Shown here: in pieces, positions 45,000 to 58,068 of the stretch
How the letters are laid out: each line of letters opens with the position of its first letter
Numbering within the stretch: the stretch's first letter is position 1
Assembly (NCBI GenBank): GCA_036245805.1
Contig: BTRK01000004.1
Span: 8,494,001-8,558,000, forward strand
DNA length: 64,000 bases
Origin: Pristionchus mayeri
Taxonomy: Eukaryota > Nematoda > Chromadorea > Rhabditida > Neodiplogasteridae
Direction: 5' to 3'
Program-made: the position numbers and the translations under genes
Notes under the pieces: model-generated
The model's input: only the letters and a program-made list of their open reading frames with translations
What the model was told of the DNA's origin: nothing
Databases searched by the model: none

Positions 45000-46139
45000 C
45001 TATAGATGAATGTCAAATTGTTTTCTATCACCTCTACATTGGCATAAGTGCAAATATTTGTAGCAATATCGGAGGCGATGGATTCGACGTCATCGACATT
45101 ATCGACGACACTTCCAGCAGTGTCGTCATCGACGAACGTGCTTCCGACGTACTCATGGGACGAGTCGGTACAGCACTGCTTCAACAACTGTAAAAGCTTC
45201 CTGGATACGACGCCAAGGCAGTTGTGATAGGCTTCTTATTCTCAATTGCGAGTGTCATTCATGTCTTTCAATTTATTTATCGCAAATCACAAGAGTGCTT
45301 GGTCAATATCACAATTTGTTGCAGTTGCTCCAAATCAGCTATTTGAAATTGAAATTATCGCACACATTTTGTTGTAAATAGCTTTTCTTTGCTCATGCGG
45401 GTATTTTTGTGAATAACATACTCTAACTTTTCATTTGTGATGAAAGACGATATTTTAATATCGAATAGTTTCCTTTTTTATCCTGGAAATTTTAGGATAA
45501 CAGTTGTCTACTCTTTTTTTCATTTTCTCTGATAAATGGAATACTTTCCTCCGTCCTTTTTTCGACTTAGATCGGGGAACAGGGGCAGCCTGCGCAGTAG
45601 TTGGACACAGGAAACCAAGCATTCGCTCCCTCACTTTCTGCTTTCCCATACGTCAACGAACTGATCAAACGAACAGCTACACACTGCCGCCCAGCTATGC
45701 ACCACCGAACCACCAGCCGCTGAATGCATATTCGCGAACGGGAATTTTTATAGGATCTCTTCAATGTGCAAATTACAAAGAAAAATTTAATGAGTGTGGC
45801 CACTTGATCAATGTTTTCCCACTGGAATTCTGATTGGAAGTATTTGGAAGTCATAGGATGCCATAGTTTGACGAGAAAACGAAGCAAACGGGGCGGCTAC
45901 CATGCAGTCTTAATTTCAATGCGAACGAACGAGAATTCTTACGATCAAATATCCCATGGCCGGTCTATCTCATACTCTACTCGAAGTGAGCGTCGTGAGC
46001 GATGGATGAAGAAAACCGAAAATAAAGGGATTCCTCAGATGAAAAATCGTATTTATAGGTGCCCACGTTCTTTGAGACGTTTCCAGGGATGTTCCTACGT
46101 TACTTGCAACCGATTTAGTGCAATATCACCCATCTCATA
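45000..46139. other. No supported gene
   Basis: Downstream of the NHR stop there is AT-rich sequence with several frames of about 60-110 codons on both strands. None has a signal peptide, a family motif or consistent splice sites. Confidence 0.5.
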
Positions 46140-46830
46140 GGTTGTTGAGGGCCAAAAAATCGATTTTGGAAATTTAGGTCATACTATAATTTTTGACCAA
46201 TGAAAGTGGTATAGCTATTGGGGAAACAACTTATAATGTTGTTTTTGATGTTTTTGAATGTATTTGCACCCAATAGTGGCCAATTAGAGCTTTGGAAGTA
46301 TTTCTGTCAGGGACCGATTTTGGGGTCACCGTACAAAAAGTTAGCGCACTTGTTTCCCCCCTCTCGATTTAGCTGATTTTTGGGCACGAGATAGCCACCC
46401 ATAGGCACAATCAATTTCGCACTAGACCCCAATACGTTTTCCTGATTTCCAAAGTTACGTCACTTTTGGTGCACCCGACCGCCCCGCACCAGGGTGAGGT
46501 CCAGGAATGATGACGGCAACGTAAAAGTTGAAGCGCATGATGGTAGCGTTCATTTGAAACAAATAACGACCTCCTATCTCAATTTTAAACAATGTTATGG
46601 TCATGTAAGTGAGCGCGATTTGACCATCGGAATGTGACAGTACCAAGTTTGGCCTTCCGAATCTCGACGATGACGATATATATCGGAATTCTGACGACGC
46701 AGTTTGAAAGAGCATCATTCATATCACTTATCACTAAAATTCTAGCCTGATATGACGAATTTGAATTCACCGCCGCCGAGTGTTCGAATCTCTCGCGATT
46801 CCTCTCGTAAATATATCAATATTTTTTTGC
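46140..46830. repeat. Dispersed repeat R, copy 1
   Basis: About 690 bp resembling 54.10-54.77 kb in the same orientation: shared blocks include GTGGTATAACTATTGGGGAA-like sequence, GTTTTGGTGCACCCGACCGC-like sequence, AGGGTGAGGTCCAGGAATGA and CTCTCGCGATTCCTCTC near the end. It has no obvious coding frame or terminal repeats. Unlike copy 2, it is not followed by a minisatellite. Confidence 0.8.
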
Positions 46831-47444
46831 CCTTCCCCATCCTTAAATTAACTACTGGTCAGTTGTACTACTTGACACAAGTTAGTACCAGTGAGAGCAC
46901 CGCCACAAAGTTTGAAAAACAATTCAATGGAACACAATGACATACTCCTCCTCTCTGCTCTGCGCCGACGTGCTGTGGGGAAAGATAATTTACGATGATA
47001 AAACATATTATGCCTACGAACGAATAGACTAACCTTCGGTGAACAGGAATATCATGTGCCTTTCACTAATAGATTCTTGAAGTTCTTGTTTTCCCTCTGT
47101 CAGCACAGACTATAATATGCCCTTATATAATATGCCGTGAATCTTTCCGATGACATTCGATTTCTTTCGTATTGAATTCTTCATTTTGTTTTGTGATCCT
47201 ATGCAAAAATGTCTCCTTATGCACTTACTTTGATCTCTTGTCAGAAAACAATCTCTAAATACTAGGAAGGAGTGTGTGCATGGTATTTATAGTCGAAGAA
47301 TCGGTACGAATGGGCTCTTTCTACATCTTATTTTCTCAATATTATTTAGTTACAATTGTATTCGTGAACGTTTTCAGAGCAAGGTCTGTTTTTACATTTA
47401 CCCTAGCATATTTATTCCGGATATTGTATTCGCAGCATTTCAGA

Positions 47445-50400
47445 ATGCTCGTTTGGCTGTTGATCCTTCATGCTTTCCTCCCTTGTTCCTATAACCACAA
47501 GATCCTCGTGTACAGCCCAATGGTGGCTCACTCTCATTCGAATTATATTGGCAAAATCGCGGACATTCTCGCAGAAGCCGAACATAATGTTGTTAGTTAT
47601 TTTTAAAATCGTTGTGCGACTCTAGATCTTACAGATTTTCAGAAACAATATATCAGTGCGTTCGCCTAAGAATCGCACATTTTTCGCGAATTCCGGTACA
47701 ACTAAAAGAGAGAAATTGAGATTTTTACAGTTTCTGATAGCTCTAGGCATGGACCAATTTATACATTTGATCATGTGACAACACATAATTTGCATAGTTA
47801 TACGTACTCGAACTTTCGCATTATTTTTACTAAACAACCCGTAGCTCAATGAAGATGCTTCAGATTTCCATGAACACTTATTTTCGGGCCATTTTATACG
47901 CTCTTTCAGTTATAACACAGGTATCACGAGCCAGTGGAGGAAGCCACGAACAATTTTTTTCAAAGTTGTTCTATTTCGACCATATTATAGTAGGAAGGTA
48001 CCCTGGAGACAAGAATTCGATTAAACTAAGCAATTACTCCGAGAGCCGGGTTTTAGGTATTTTCCGGTTTTCAATGCGGCTATGCCGTATCACAGCTCCC
48101 AGACTAGCTACAATGATGGCATTGGGCTTAAAATACGCGGAAAAATATGAGAAACAACTTTTCTGTTACAAATAAGATTGCAAGATGCACTCTAAAAAAG
48201 TTGTAATCGCAAGACTGCATTTGATGGTGAATATAAATTATTTACGCAATTACAACAGCGACTAAAGCAGAATTTTAAAGCGGATAATTGAAGAGGAAGT
48301 AGTCATTTATCTTAGAAAAAAATAAAATTATACTTTAGTTGAGGTTGTAGTTTTCATTTTTCTCGCCTATTGTGGCACATTGCTAACTGTCAATAGTTAA
48401 ACCCCTCAGATACGCCTTCATTACGGATTTGCATAATCAATATTTATGATTTATGAAGTTTTAAGACTAATAAACTTAGATTATGATGAAAGGCGAGAAT
48501 TATTTCAGATTTTGAAAATTCGATTTTCTCGATCCTGAAATTTTTCTAGTTTGCGGCCTCAGAATTTAGCAATTGAAGAACTACACCGGACCTCGCAATA
48601 TGCAATTTGCAGTATGCTTTGACATTGTTCAGAAAAGTGAGGAAGATGCCCCAAGTACCTCATTTAAGTATGAAATTATGCTGCTCGAATATGGAAAATA
48701 AAGGAGTTCGAAATATTCATAAATCGATCCCGGTCTTTTTATTGGTTAAATTGAGTTGTCACATGTACGAAATGACTACAAGAGTAGATTTGTACAAAAT
48801 CACTCTGAAAATAACGCTAAACTCAACAAATTGAAAATCACCTTTTTCTAATTCCGAAATTTTCGATTTTCTAGAACAGTATAAACTATTCTTGTTTTGA
48901 ACATTTTATGACTTATATTGTATTTGTCAATGATTTGTAATGCAAAATTGTACGTAATTCGCAATAAAAAGACCGGGATCGATTTATGAATATTTCGAAC
49001 TCCTTAATTTTCCATATTCGATCAGCATAATTTTGATACTTAAATGAGGTACTTGGGGCATCTTCCTCACTTTTCTGAACATTGAACCTTGGCAAAGCGT
49101 ACTGCAAATTGCATATTGCGAGGTCCGGTGTAGTTCTTCAATTGCTAAATTCTGAGGCCGCAAACTAGAAAAATTTCAGGATCGAGAAAATCGAATTTTC
49201 AAAATCTGAAATAATTCTCGCCTTTCATCATAATCTAAGTCTATTAGTCTTAAAATTTCGCAACTCACAAATATTGATTATGCAAATCCGTAATGAAGGC
49301 GTATCTGAGGGGTTTAACTATTGACAGTTAGCAGTGTGTCACAATAGGCGAGAAAAATGAAAACTACAACCTCAACTAAAGTTTAATTTTATTTTTTTCT
49401 AAGATACATGACTACTTCCTCTTCAATTATCCGCTTTAAAATTCTGCTTTAGTCGCTGTTGTAATTGCGTAAATAATTTATATTCAACATCAAATGCAGT
49501 CTTGCGATTACAACTTTTTTAGAGTGCATCTTGCAATCTTATTTGTAACAGAAAAGTTGTTTCTCATATTTTTCCGCGTATTTTAAGCCCAATGCCATCT
49601 TTGTAACTAGTCTGGGAGCTGTGATACTGCATAGCCGCATTGAAAACCGGAAAATACCTAAAACCCGGCTCTCGGAGTAATTGCATAGTTTAATGTAATT
49701 CTGGTCTCCACGGTACCTTCCTACTATAATATGGTCGAAATGGAACAACTTTGAAAAAAAATGTTCCGTGCGAGGCTGATTTTGCTTCACCGACTCGTGA
49801 TACATGTGATAAGCTACATTTTTGATATGTTGTGACTCTTGATGAGATCAAACCATTAAACAAGAGCCTGTTTCGAGGTCGCGAAGATTTTTTTAAGTAA
49901 TGTCATTTTTTTTCAAATTTTAGATGGAATTCGTCACTTAGCACCGCTCACAACCACTTGGTTAGGATTGAACTTATTGCATACCATTATCGAGTTTTAT
50001 TCAATCGAATGGCACGTAATGAGTTAATTCCTGGCCGAGAAGTAAAAATTTGAAAAAGTTTTTCTTTAAAAAACGACAATCTTCGCGACCTCGAAACAGG
50101 CTCTTGTTTAATGGTTTGAACTCATCAACAGCCACAACATATCAAAAATATAGCTTATAACTGATAGAGCGTATCATAAAGGCCCGAGAAATAAGTGTTC
50201 ATTCAAATCTGAAGAATCTTCATTGAGCTACGGGTTGTTTAGTGAAATAATGCGAAAGTTCGTTGTATAACTATGTAAATTAGATATTCGGCTTGTTTAA
50301 TCTGTCAGAAATGTGCGAGAAAAGTTGCGTAAAAAGTTGCGTAAAAAGTTCGCGAACTTCTGATTCTCTCCTGTTCGTGTACTCTCTCTCTTTCTCTAAC

Positions 50401-52752
50401 CAGGTCGTTGAAAAGTTCACGAACTTTTCGACGAACTATGTTCGAAAATCATACTTTTCTTTTGTTTTACTTATTTTTATAAACTATTTTTGCTTTTAAC
50501 TTATGACTTCTTATAATGGCAACCTTCCCTTAGCTGGAATAGCTTCAGAATACAGCGTAGTGAAAGTAAACAGGGTTGGAGTATTTTTTTCGAAAATGGG
50601 TCACCTCTTTCCCCACCCTGTAATGTTAAGCTATTCCATCAGAGGGAAGGTTGTTCTTATAAGCAGTCATAAGTTGAAAGCAAAAATAATTGATAAAAAT
50701 AAGTAAAACAAAAGAAAAGTAGGAATTTCGAACATAGTTCGTCGAAAAGTTCGTGAACTTTTCAAGGAGCTGCGTGAAAAGTTAGAGAAAGGCGAGAGAG
50801 CACGCGTTGTCGAGAGAGGGAAAAGGAAGTAAACAATCACTGCTTCCTTTTCCCTCTCTCAAGAATGCATGCTCTCTCGCCTTTCTCTAACTTTTCACGC
50901 AGCTCCTTGAAAAGTTCGTTAAAAACCGGTATTAATTCGTTCGAAATTCGTACTTTTCTTTTGTTTTACTTATTTTTATCAATTATTTTTGCTCTTAACT
51001 TATGACTGCGTATAAGAACAACCTTCCCTCTGATGGAATAGCTTGACATTACAGGGTGGGGAAAGTGGTGACCCATTTTCGAAAAAAATACTCCAACCGT
51101 GTTTACTTTCACTACGCTGTATTCTGAAGCTATTCCAGCTAAGGGAAGGTTGTCATTATAAGAAATCATAAGTTAAAAGCAAAAATAGTTTATAAAAGTA
51201 AGTAAAACAAAAGAAAAGTATGATTTTCGAACACAGTTCGTCGAAAAGTTCGTGAACTTTTCATCGACCTGGTTAGAGAAAGAGAGAGAGCATGCGAAAT
51301 GGAGAGAATCAGAAGTTCGCGAACTTTTTACGCAACTTTTTCTCGCACATTTCTGACAGATTAAACAGGCCGATTGTCACATGACCAATGTATAAATTGA
51401 TGGTCCATGCCTAGAGCTATCGGAAACTGTAAAGTCTCACGAATTCCGCGTACGCCTTCGTCTTTATGGAACCGCTGATTGAGTTTGCAGTTCCTACGAT
51501 AAGCAAGGTGTATTCATTGTAAAATATCACTTTTAATATTACTAATATTAATATTTATGCGAAAATAATCTCGAATTACAGGTATAACGATTGGCGGATT
51601 AAACGATCAAGAACCGAAGAAGCTTAATGAGGTTGGTCAAACAACTATTTCTACTAATTGTTTGTTCAATGTTCAGGATTGGGAAAACATTCTCTCAAAA
51701 CGGGAGCGAACCGTCATCATTTCATTCGGATCAATTATGAAATCGGCGATGCTTCCACTCAGAATGAATACCGCCATCCTAGAGGTAGCTATTCCCTCAT
51801 CTCGCAAATAATATTTTTAAAAAAGCAGGCAGTGCAAGCTCTACCAGACATAACATTTATCTGGAAATACGAAGCTGACGACGATTTTACGAAAGATGTT
51901 GCCTCGAAGGTACTGTGAGAACAGAATGTGTAGTCCGTGGTGTGGTGTGCGAGAGTTTTTTTGTTGTATTACTCGCGGAACGCGGGAGAAAAAAAGTTCG
52001 AGTAGATCTCTCCCACCACATCACGGACTACGCATTCTGTTTTCACAGTAATGCAAATGGCATTCTTGCAATCACGATAAATGTTCAAGGTTCCGAATCT
52101 CCATCTCACAAAATGGATGCCTCAAGTGGATTTGCTCGGTGATTAAGGATATACATATGCAAATCTTATCGATTGTTGAGCCCATCCAAGCGTGTCCGCG
52201 TTCGTTTCGCACGGTGGAATGGGAACGGCGCAAGAGACGGCGCTACGGGGCGTGCCCGGCGTCTTCATACCAATCTTCTCCGATCATCCAAGAAACGCGG
52301 CGATGATGGAGCACAACGGGCTGGGGAAGATGAGTCGGACGCTCAAATCTCACATCAAACTCTCTCAAATTCATGTGCAATCTCGCACTGTCTGACCAGG
52401 CGGGAATTCATACTGAATGAAGAGATTCAGACGGGATCAGTCAGGATGCAGAATGATAAAGAATTGCTCAGATTCTCGACAAATCCGAATTGTCGAATTC
52501 GGCGCGGTTAGTGGAGACCATCAAGGAGGTGTTGGAGAACAAAAGGTTGTTTTTTTTATTTTTTAAATATTTTTTTATTGTTTTATCAGCTATCGCGAGA
52601 ACGCTCGTCATGTCGCTTCCATGTTGCGCGCGCGTCTTTTCACCGCAAGGGAAAAGCTGATCAAATACACCGAATTCGCGGCAGCATTCGGCCCCTCGAA
52701 GGCGCTCAGACCGCAGTCGTATGACATGAACTGGATCGAGCTGAACAATGCG
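47445..52752 (+). pseudogene. UGT pseudogene split by nested palindromes
   Basis: Recognisable exons: 47445-47591 (signal peptide MLVWLLILHAFLPCS and the first strand region), a piece ending 51507 (EPLIEFAVPTISK), 51582-51631, 51677-51784 (DWENILSKRERTVIISFGS), 51829-51909, 52090-52138 (LHLTKWMPQVDLL), 52181-52329 (SAFVSHGGMGTAQETAL, the UDP-sugar signature), 52472-52545 and 52590-52752 (ARHVASMLRARLF). Lesions: the exons for the acceptor-binding middle are missing; 3.8 kb of palindromes separates the first exon from the rest; the donor after GLGK at 52330 reads ATGAGT instead of GTGAGT although the phase across it is perfect; and the C-terminal membrane exon is absent. It was a relative of the intact UGT at 27.7 kb. 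Confidence 0.85.
47676..51460. repeat. Nested palindrome complex inside the UGT pseudogene
   Basis: Outer arms (about 47728-47780 and 51370-51440) share GCTCTAGGCATGGACCA. Inside them are a second inverted pair (47785-47925 and 50150-50285), an 1.9-kb palindrome (47920-49815, centre about 48.85 kb) with motifs of inverted repeat 1, a 330-bp inverted pair (49812-50160) and a 1.09-kb palindrome (50285-51370, centre about 50.83 kb) whose own arms contain further inverted copies. The order suggests repeated insertion of fold-back elements into one another. Confidence 0.85.
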
Positions 52753-52809
52753 GTGCGCTCATTTTAAGTTGGTTAGGAACGGCATTAGGGCGGGAAGTCA
52801 GGTCAGTTT

Positions 52810-53240
52810 TATATTTTATGAGTGACTATCTGAGAGAACTGAGCAATTTCACCTATGTGCCGTACAGCAAAAAATAAAGTGTTGATTTTAAGATACCCCT
52901 CGGCGTAACTTTTCACGTAGAGTTCGAAAATCGACCTTAGGAAGCCGTATCTCTGACCCCTGATTTTCTGTGGCGGGCCTCAACGATGAGGTCAGTTTTT
53001 GTAAATCGTGAACGGTTGATCCAAGCCCCATACATAGATAGTAATTCTGACAGAACTCGACGAGATAAGCATTTTTACTGTTGGAAGTGAAAGGCTAGCT
53101 CATCTATGAAAAAAGTTGAGGCAGTTTTAAATATTTAAATAGTTATTGTGTAAACACTTTTCCCGGGGTGTAATTTTAAATATGTTTATTGGATTCCTCG
53201 TGAAAAGTTACCCCTAGGAACAAATTTTCACTCGCAAAAT
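52810..53240. repeat. Single diverged arm of palindrome 6
   Basis: GTGACTATCTGAGAG, AAAGTGTTGATTTTAAG, AGAGTTCGAAAATCGACCTT and GTTGGAAGTGAAAGGCTAGC appear in the same order as in the left arm at 33.12-33.50 kb, with no matching right arm. Confidence 0.8.
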
Positions 53241-53507
53241 CGCGAGACAATGATGTTTCCCGAAATGCGGAATAAGGAAGCATGATGAATCACTGAATTT
53301 CGAAAATTTCGCACCATTGCGATTTCAACATTTTACCAATTAGGAAACGTTGCCAGTACTGTACTTCAACTTTTTATGCATAATTGGATAGTATTCTCTT
53401 TAATAGACATGCCTTACGATATCAACAAATCAATTTTTTCATATGCCAATTTCTCAAATTTGCACGTTGCAAACTCAACATTTCGAGACCACTTGACGCT
53501 GCAACTG

Positions 53508-54015
53508 TGGCCTAAAGAGGATCTGTCGCCTGAGGACAAGGAACAAGGAATAAAGAGGACAAGGAAAGGCTCAAAACTATAACTTGATTCAAAATCGGCA
53601 TAGAGACCTGGTTCATGGCTAGCAATGGAGAGGACGATGAGCTAAACATTTTATCTGTTGAAAGTGAGTCTCTATCTTTTCGTTGAAGCATGCTACAGAG
53701 CCTATAAGTTGGCAAAAACGACTGGAGACGCGCGCCGGAGAACACTAATTAGAGGGGAGGGAGAGGGAGGTCAGGCGGCGAGAGCGGCAGACTGTTACAG
53801 CGCGCGCTCTCGGGGGATTTTAGCCCGTTTCTGGCTATCTTCTAGGCTCTGTAGCACGCTTCAACGAAAATATAGAGACTCACTTTCAACAGATAAAATG
53901 TTTAGCTCATCGTCCTCTACATTGCTAGCCATGAACCAGGTCTCTATGCCGATTTTGACTTGGGTTACAGTTTCGAGCCTTTCCTTGTATTCCTCAGGCG
54001 AAAGATCCTCTTTTC
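53508..54015. repeat. Inverted repeat 8
   Basis: Arms 53508-53711 and 53842-54015 pair over about 170 bp (for example GAGGACGATGAGCTAAACAT and its complement). The GC-rich loop (53.72-53.84 kb) is unrelated. Short frames on both strands are shadows of the pairing. Confidence 0.8.
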
Positions 54016-54104
54016 AGGAGCCCTTTTTCTTTGAGCTGTTTCAAGGAATGTATTTACATTATTTGAAACCCATTTAGTGAAGTGAGAGCCATCCCTCAAG
54101 TTAA

Positions 54105-54766
54105 AGGGGTTCGAAATATCGATTTTTGAATTTGAGGCCATAACGTAATTTTGACTAATGTAAGTGGTATAACTATTGGGGAAATAAGTTAAAATGTTGT
54201 TTTGGAGGTTTTGGATGATTTTGAGCCTAAATGAGGGCAATTGAAGATACGGAAGTACCCTTTCCAATAACTCATTTTGAGGTCGTTTTACGAAAGTGAG
54301 CCCTTTTTTCTTGTGTATACTCCGATTTCCTTCATTTTTGGCGAAAAGTGAGGCACATATATAGTCTACAACTTAAGCATGAAAACTCAGAAAGTTTTTC
54401 CGATTTCCAAAGTTACGAAAGTTTTGGTGCACCCGACCGCCCTGTACCAGGGTGAGGTCCAGGAATGATGACTTCAACATAAAAGTTGTTGCACAGGATG
54501 GTAGCTTTCATGTGAAACAAAGAACGACCTTCTATCTTAATTTTTAACGGACTTATAATTATTTAAGTGAGCGCGATTTGACTGTCGAAAAGTGATAGTG
54601 CCATATTTGGCCTTCTGAATCTCGAAGATGACGATCGATATCAGAATTCTGACGACGCAGTTTGAAAGAGCATCACTTGAAGTACCTTATACTTTGACTG
54701 TTGCCGGATTGGACACCTTTGATTCCTACCGCCGCGCCATGGTCGATTCTCTCGCGATTCCTCTCA
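54105..54766. repeat. Dispersed repeat R, copy 2
   Basis: Same family and orientation as 46.14-46.83 kb. The shared homology ends with CTCTCGCGATTCCTCTC, and the 23-bp minisatellite starts immediately after it. Confidence 0.8.
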
Positions 54767-55990
54767 TAAAATGATCCCAATAAAAAATATAAAATGATCC
54801 CAATAAAAAATATAAAATGATCCCAATAAAAAATATAAAATGATCCCAATAAAAAATATAAAATGATCCCAATAAAAAATATAAAATGATCCCAATAAAA
54901 AATATAAAATGATCCCAATAAAAAATATAAAATGATCCCAATAAAAAATATAAAATGATCCCAATAAAAAATATAAAATGATCCCAATAAAAAATATAAA
55001 ATGATCCCAATAAAAAATATAAAATGATCCCAATAAAAAATATAAAATGATCCCAATAAAAAATATAAAATGATCCCAATAAAAAATATAAAATGATCCC
55101 AATAAAAAATATAAAATGATCCCAATAAAAAATATAAAATGATCCCAATAAAAAATATAAAATGATCCCAATAAAAAATATAAAATGTTCCCAATAAAAA
55201 ATATAAAATGATCCCAATAAAAAATATAAAATGTTCCCAATAAAAAATATAAAATGTTCCCAATAAAAAATATAAAATGTTCCCAATAAAAAATATAAAA
55301 TGTTCCCAATAAAAAATATAAAATGTTCCCAATAAAAAATATAAAATGTTCCCAATAAAAAATATAAAATGTTCCCAATAAAAAATATAAAATGTTCCCA
55401 ATAAAAAATATAAAATGTTCCCAATAAAAAATATAAAATGTTCCCAATAAAAAATATAAAATGTTCCCAATAAAAAATATAAAATGTTCCCAATAAAAAA
55501 TATAAAATGTTCCCAATAAAAAATATAAAATGTTCCCAATAAAAAATATAAAATGTTCCCAATAAAAAATATAAAATGTTCCCAATAAAAAATATAAAAT
55601 ATTCCCAATAAAAAATATAAAATATTCCCAATAAAAAATATAAAATATTCCCAATAAAAAATATAAAATATTCCCAATAAAAAATATAAAATATTCCCAA
55701 TAAAAAATATAAAATATTCCCAATAAAAAATATAAAATATTCCCAATAAAAAATATAAAATATTCCCAATAAAAAATATAAAATATTCCCAATAAAAAAT
55801 ATAAAATATTCCCAATAAAAAATATAAAATATTCCCAATAAAAAATATAAAATATTCCCAATAAAAAATATAAAATATTCCCAATAAAAAATATAAAATA
55901 TTCCCAATAAAAAATATAAAATATTCCCAATAAAAAATATAAAATATTCCCAATAAAAAATATAAAATATTCCCAATAAAAAATATAAAA
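54767..55990. repeat. 23-bp minisatellite, about 53 units in three homogeneous blocks
   Basis: The unit is AAAATGATCCCAATAAAA plus AATAT. Units 1-18 carry GATCCC, unit 19 GTTCCC, unit 20 GATCCC, units 21-36 GTTCCC and units 37-53 ATTCCC. Each block differs from its neighbour by one base. Because 23 is not a multiple of three and the unit has no stop on the minus strand, all three minus frames are open for over 1.2 kb. They would give a hydrophobic Phe/Tyr/Ile repeat and are not considered genes. The last partial unit runs directly into the ATTCAG acceptor of a UGT exon. Confidence 0.96.
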
Positions 55991-55995
55991 TTCAG

Positions 55996-58068
55996 TATCT
56001 CTACCGCGCGTTCGTCGAAACCCAGAAGGCGCCGATGCAGAAAGTTTTCGACGACTTGTACCCTGGTACTCCTTCCATCTCGGTAGTGTCATTTGAGAAT
56101 TGTTCATTTTACAACTCAGCAGGGGTAACATATACGATCGAAATACTTGGCTGTCTTCAACAACAGTTACTCATTCTGATATGTCTAAAACAATACACCC
56201 CGTACCTCTCACTCCCCCATACGTTCAGAGCATTCTCTCTGATGCAGCAATGATCTTCCCCAACACTGACCCGCTCATGGACTTCGCCCGGCCCACCATC
56301 GCTAAGGTTCTTATACTTTTTCCTATTCAGCTGGGGCTTATTCAATATTCGATTTGAGAAGATAAAGACGCTCTAGTGCACTTAGAGCATCATCTGCTTT
56401 AGTCTGCTATTGCGATACTCATTACTGGCGCAATACGGCCCAAACTACCTGTAAACATGACCTTGACGTGAAAGAGTGTGTGTAAAATGAAAATATGAGG
56501 CTCATTCCAGGTCGTGCCCATAGGAGGCATCGGTGTAGCCGCCGCCAACCCGCTCGATGAGGTGACCTCACCATTTCCTCTCCTGTGAAACGTTCCCTTC
56601 GCCTACCCTGAATCATGCTGCACAACATGAAGCATTTCTGAATCATATCCCGATACCGGAGTGGAAACTCAACCTCGATTGTCAAACTATTCTATCATGT
56701 GGTCTCATAGGGTGTTTTCCGAATGGCGCGAATAAGCTATGAAGAATCAGACGTTACCTTGAAGTATATATTTCTTACAGAAGTGGAATGGAATGCTCTC
56801 GCTGCGTCCTCGAACCGTCCTAGTTTCGTTCGGGTCCATTGCCAAGAGCGTTTACATGCGTCCAACCAGGAAGAGCGCACTTCTAAAGGTTGTTCCGCTC
56901 AACCCCCCCCCCCCCCCCCATTTCTACTACCTAATCACAGGCATTTGCCGCCTTTCCTGAAGTCACCTTTATCTGGAAATACGAAAACACGAAGGACGAT
57001 TTCGCGATAACAGAAGCTGTTCAAGTTTCCCATGTAATATTGAGTGATTGGATGCCACAGAAAGATCTACTTGGTTAGTTTTTGCCAAATTTTTTGTGTT
57101 GCTTGCATAAAATGTGTGTGCCCAATACTGCGCTGCTTGAATCGTGGCACGAACTAACTGTAATAAAAATAATTTCCAATTATAATTAAGATAATTAATA
57201 AATATTACTCTATAAATTATTCGATTGTTTGAGCTGATCCCCGAGTCGCTCTCTTCATCGCTCACGGGGGAATGGCATCTTGTCTTGAAACAGCGTTTGC
57301 CGGAGTGCCCGCCCTCCTCATTCCCGTCTTCGGTGAGCAATCAGCGCCTATCAAACCTGGTGTCTCTCAACATTAAGCTAACGACGAAGAAGTCCGTCAA
57401 GTAGATTCTCTTTCGAAAATATAAGTCCCGCTCGGCGAACTAGATAATATTGCAGATCACATTACAGGTGATCAGTTTCACAACGCTGCATGCTGGAATC
57501 GCCCGAGTATTCAGCAAGTTTGACATGATTCATTCGGACAATTGAAGGATCAATGGCAATTGATGATATGCTGGAGGACTCGAGGTGAGAACACGTAGCT
57601 CACGAGCTTCTCATTAAAAGGAGAGTAGATATTAGGTGCTACCGAAGATGTGGCAATCCAGCAATGGATGGTGCTCGACAAGTCTCTCAGTAAAATTACA
57701 ATTTCGAATAGCAAAGTTATAAATATAGCGTAGAATTGAAAGCGCAATAGTGCTGGAGAACGGAAACAGATGCTATATCAAGGTACAAAGCGGCTTCTGC
57801 TCGAATCCACGACCAACTGGCTGCCCGTCCGGATTCTCCCGCAGAGAGATTCGTGAAGAATGTGGAATTCGCCGCCCGTTTCGGACCCTCGAAATCGCTA
57901 CGACCTGCCAATCTTGATCAGTCGCTCTTTCGATTCCTTGGTTTTGACCTCATGTTTGCCCTGCTCACAGCCACCTCAATCGTTGTGTACCTTTGTGTCA
58001 GTGTGTTCAAAATCATGCGAGGTATTTTCTCAGTACTTCACATGAGAACACGCGAAAAACTAGAGTAA
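55996..58068 (+). pseudogene. Third UGT, 5'-truncated and frameshifted
   Basis: Exons 55996-56082, 56229-56306, 56511-56561, 56781-56888, 56941-57073, 57234-57332, 57468-57584 and 57783-58068 cover the C-terminal two thirds of a UGT: LRPRTVLVSFGSIAKS, FPEVTFIWKYEN, DWMPQKDLL, VALFIAHGGMASCLETAF, IPVFGDQFHNA and a final exon with a membrane helix (LMFALLTATSIVVYLCVSVF) and tail. The first five or so exons are missing; the 23-bp minisatellite stands where intron sequence should lead to them. In the 57468 exon the frame is lost between GDQFHNA and RVFSKFDM and again before MAIDDMLEDS, so it cannot code a full enzyme. Confidence 0.85.

Noticed and set aside
54673..56131. Very long minus-strand ORFs (over 400 codons) of hydrophobic repeats
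   Set aside because: They are produced by the stop-free 23-bp minisatellite in all three frames. There is no signal for translation and no non-repeat domain.
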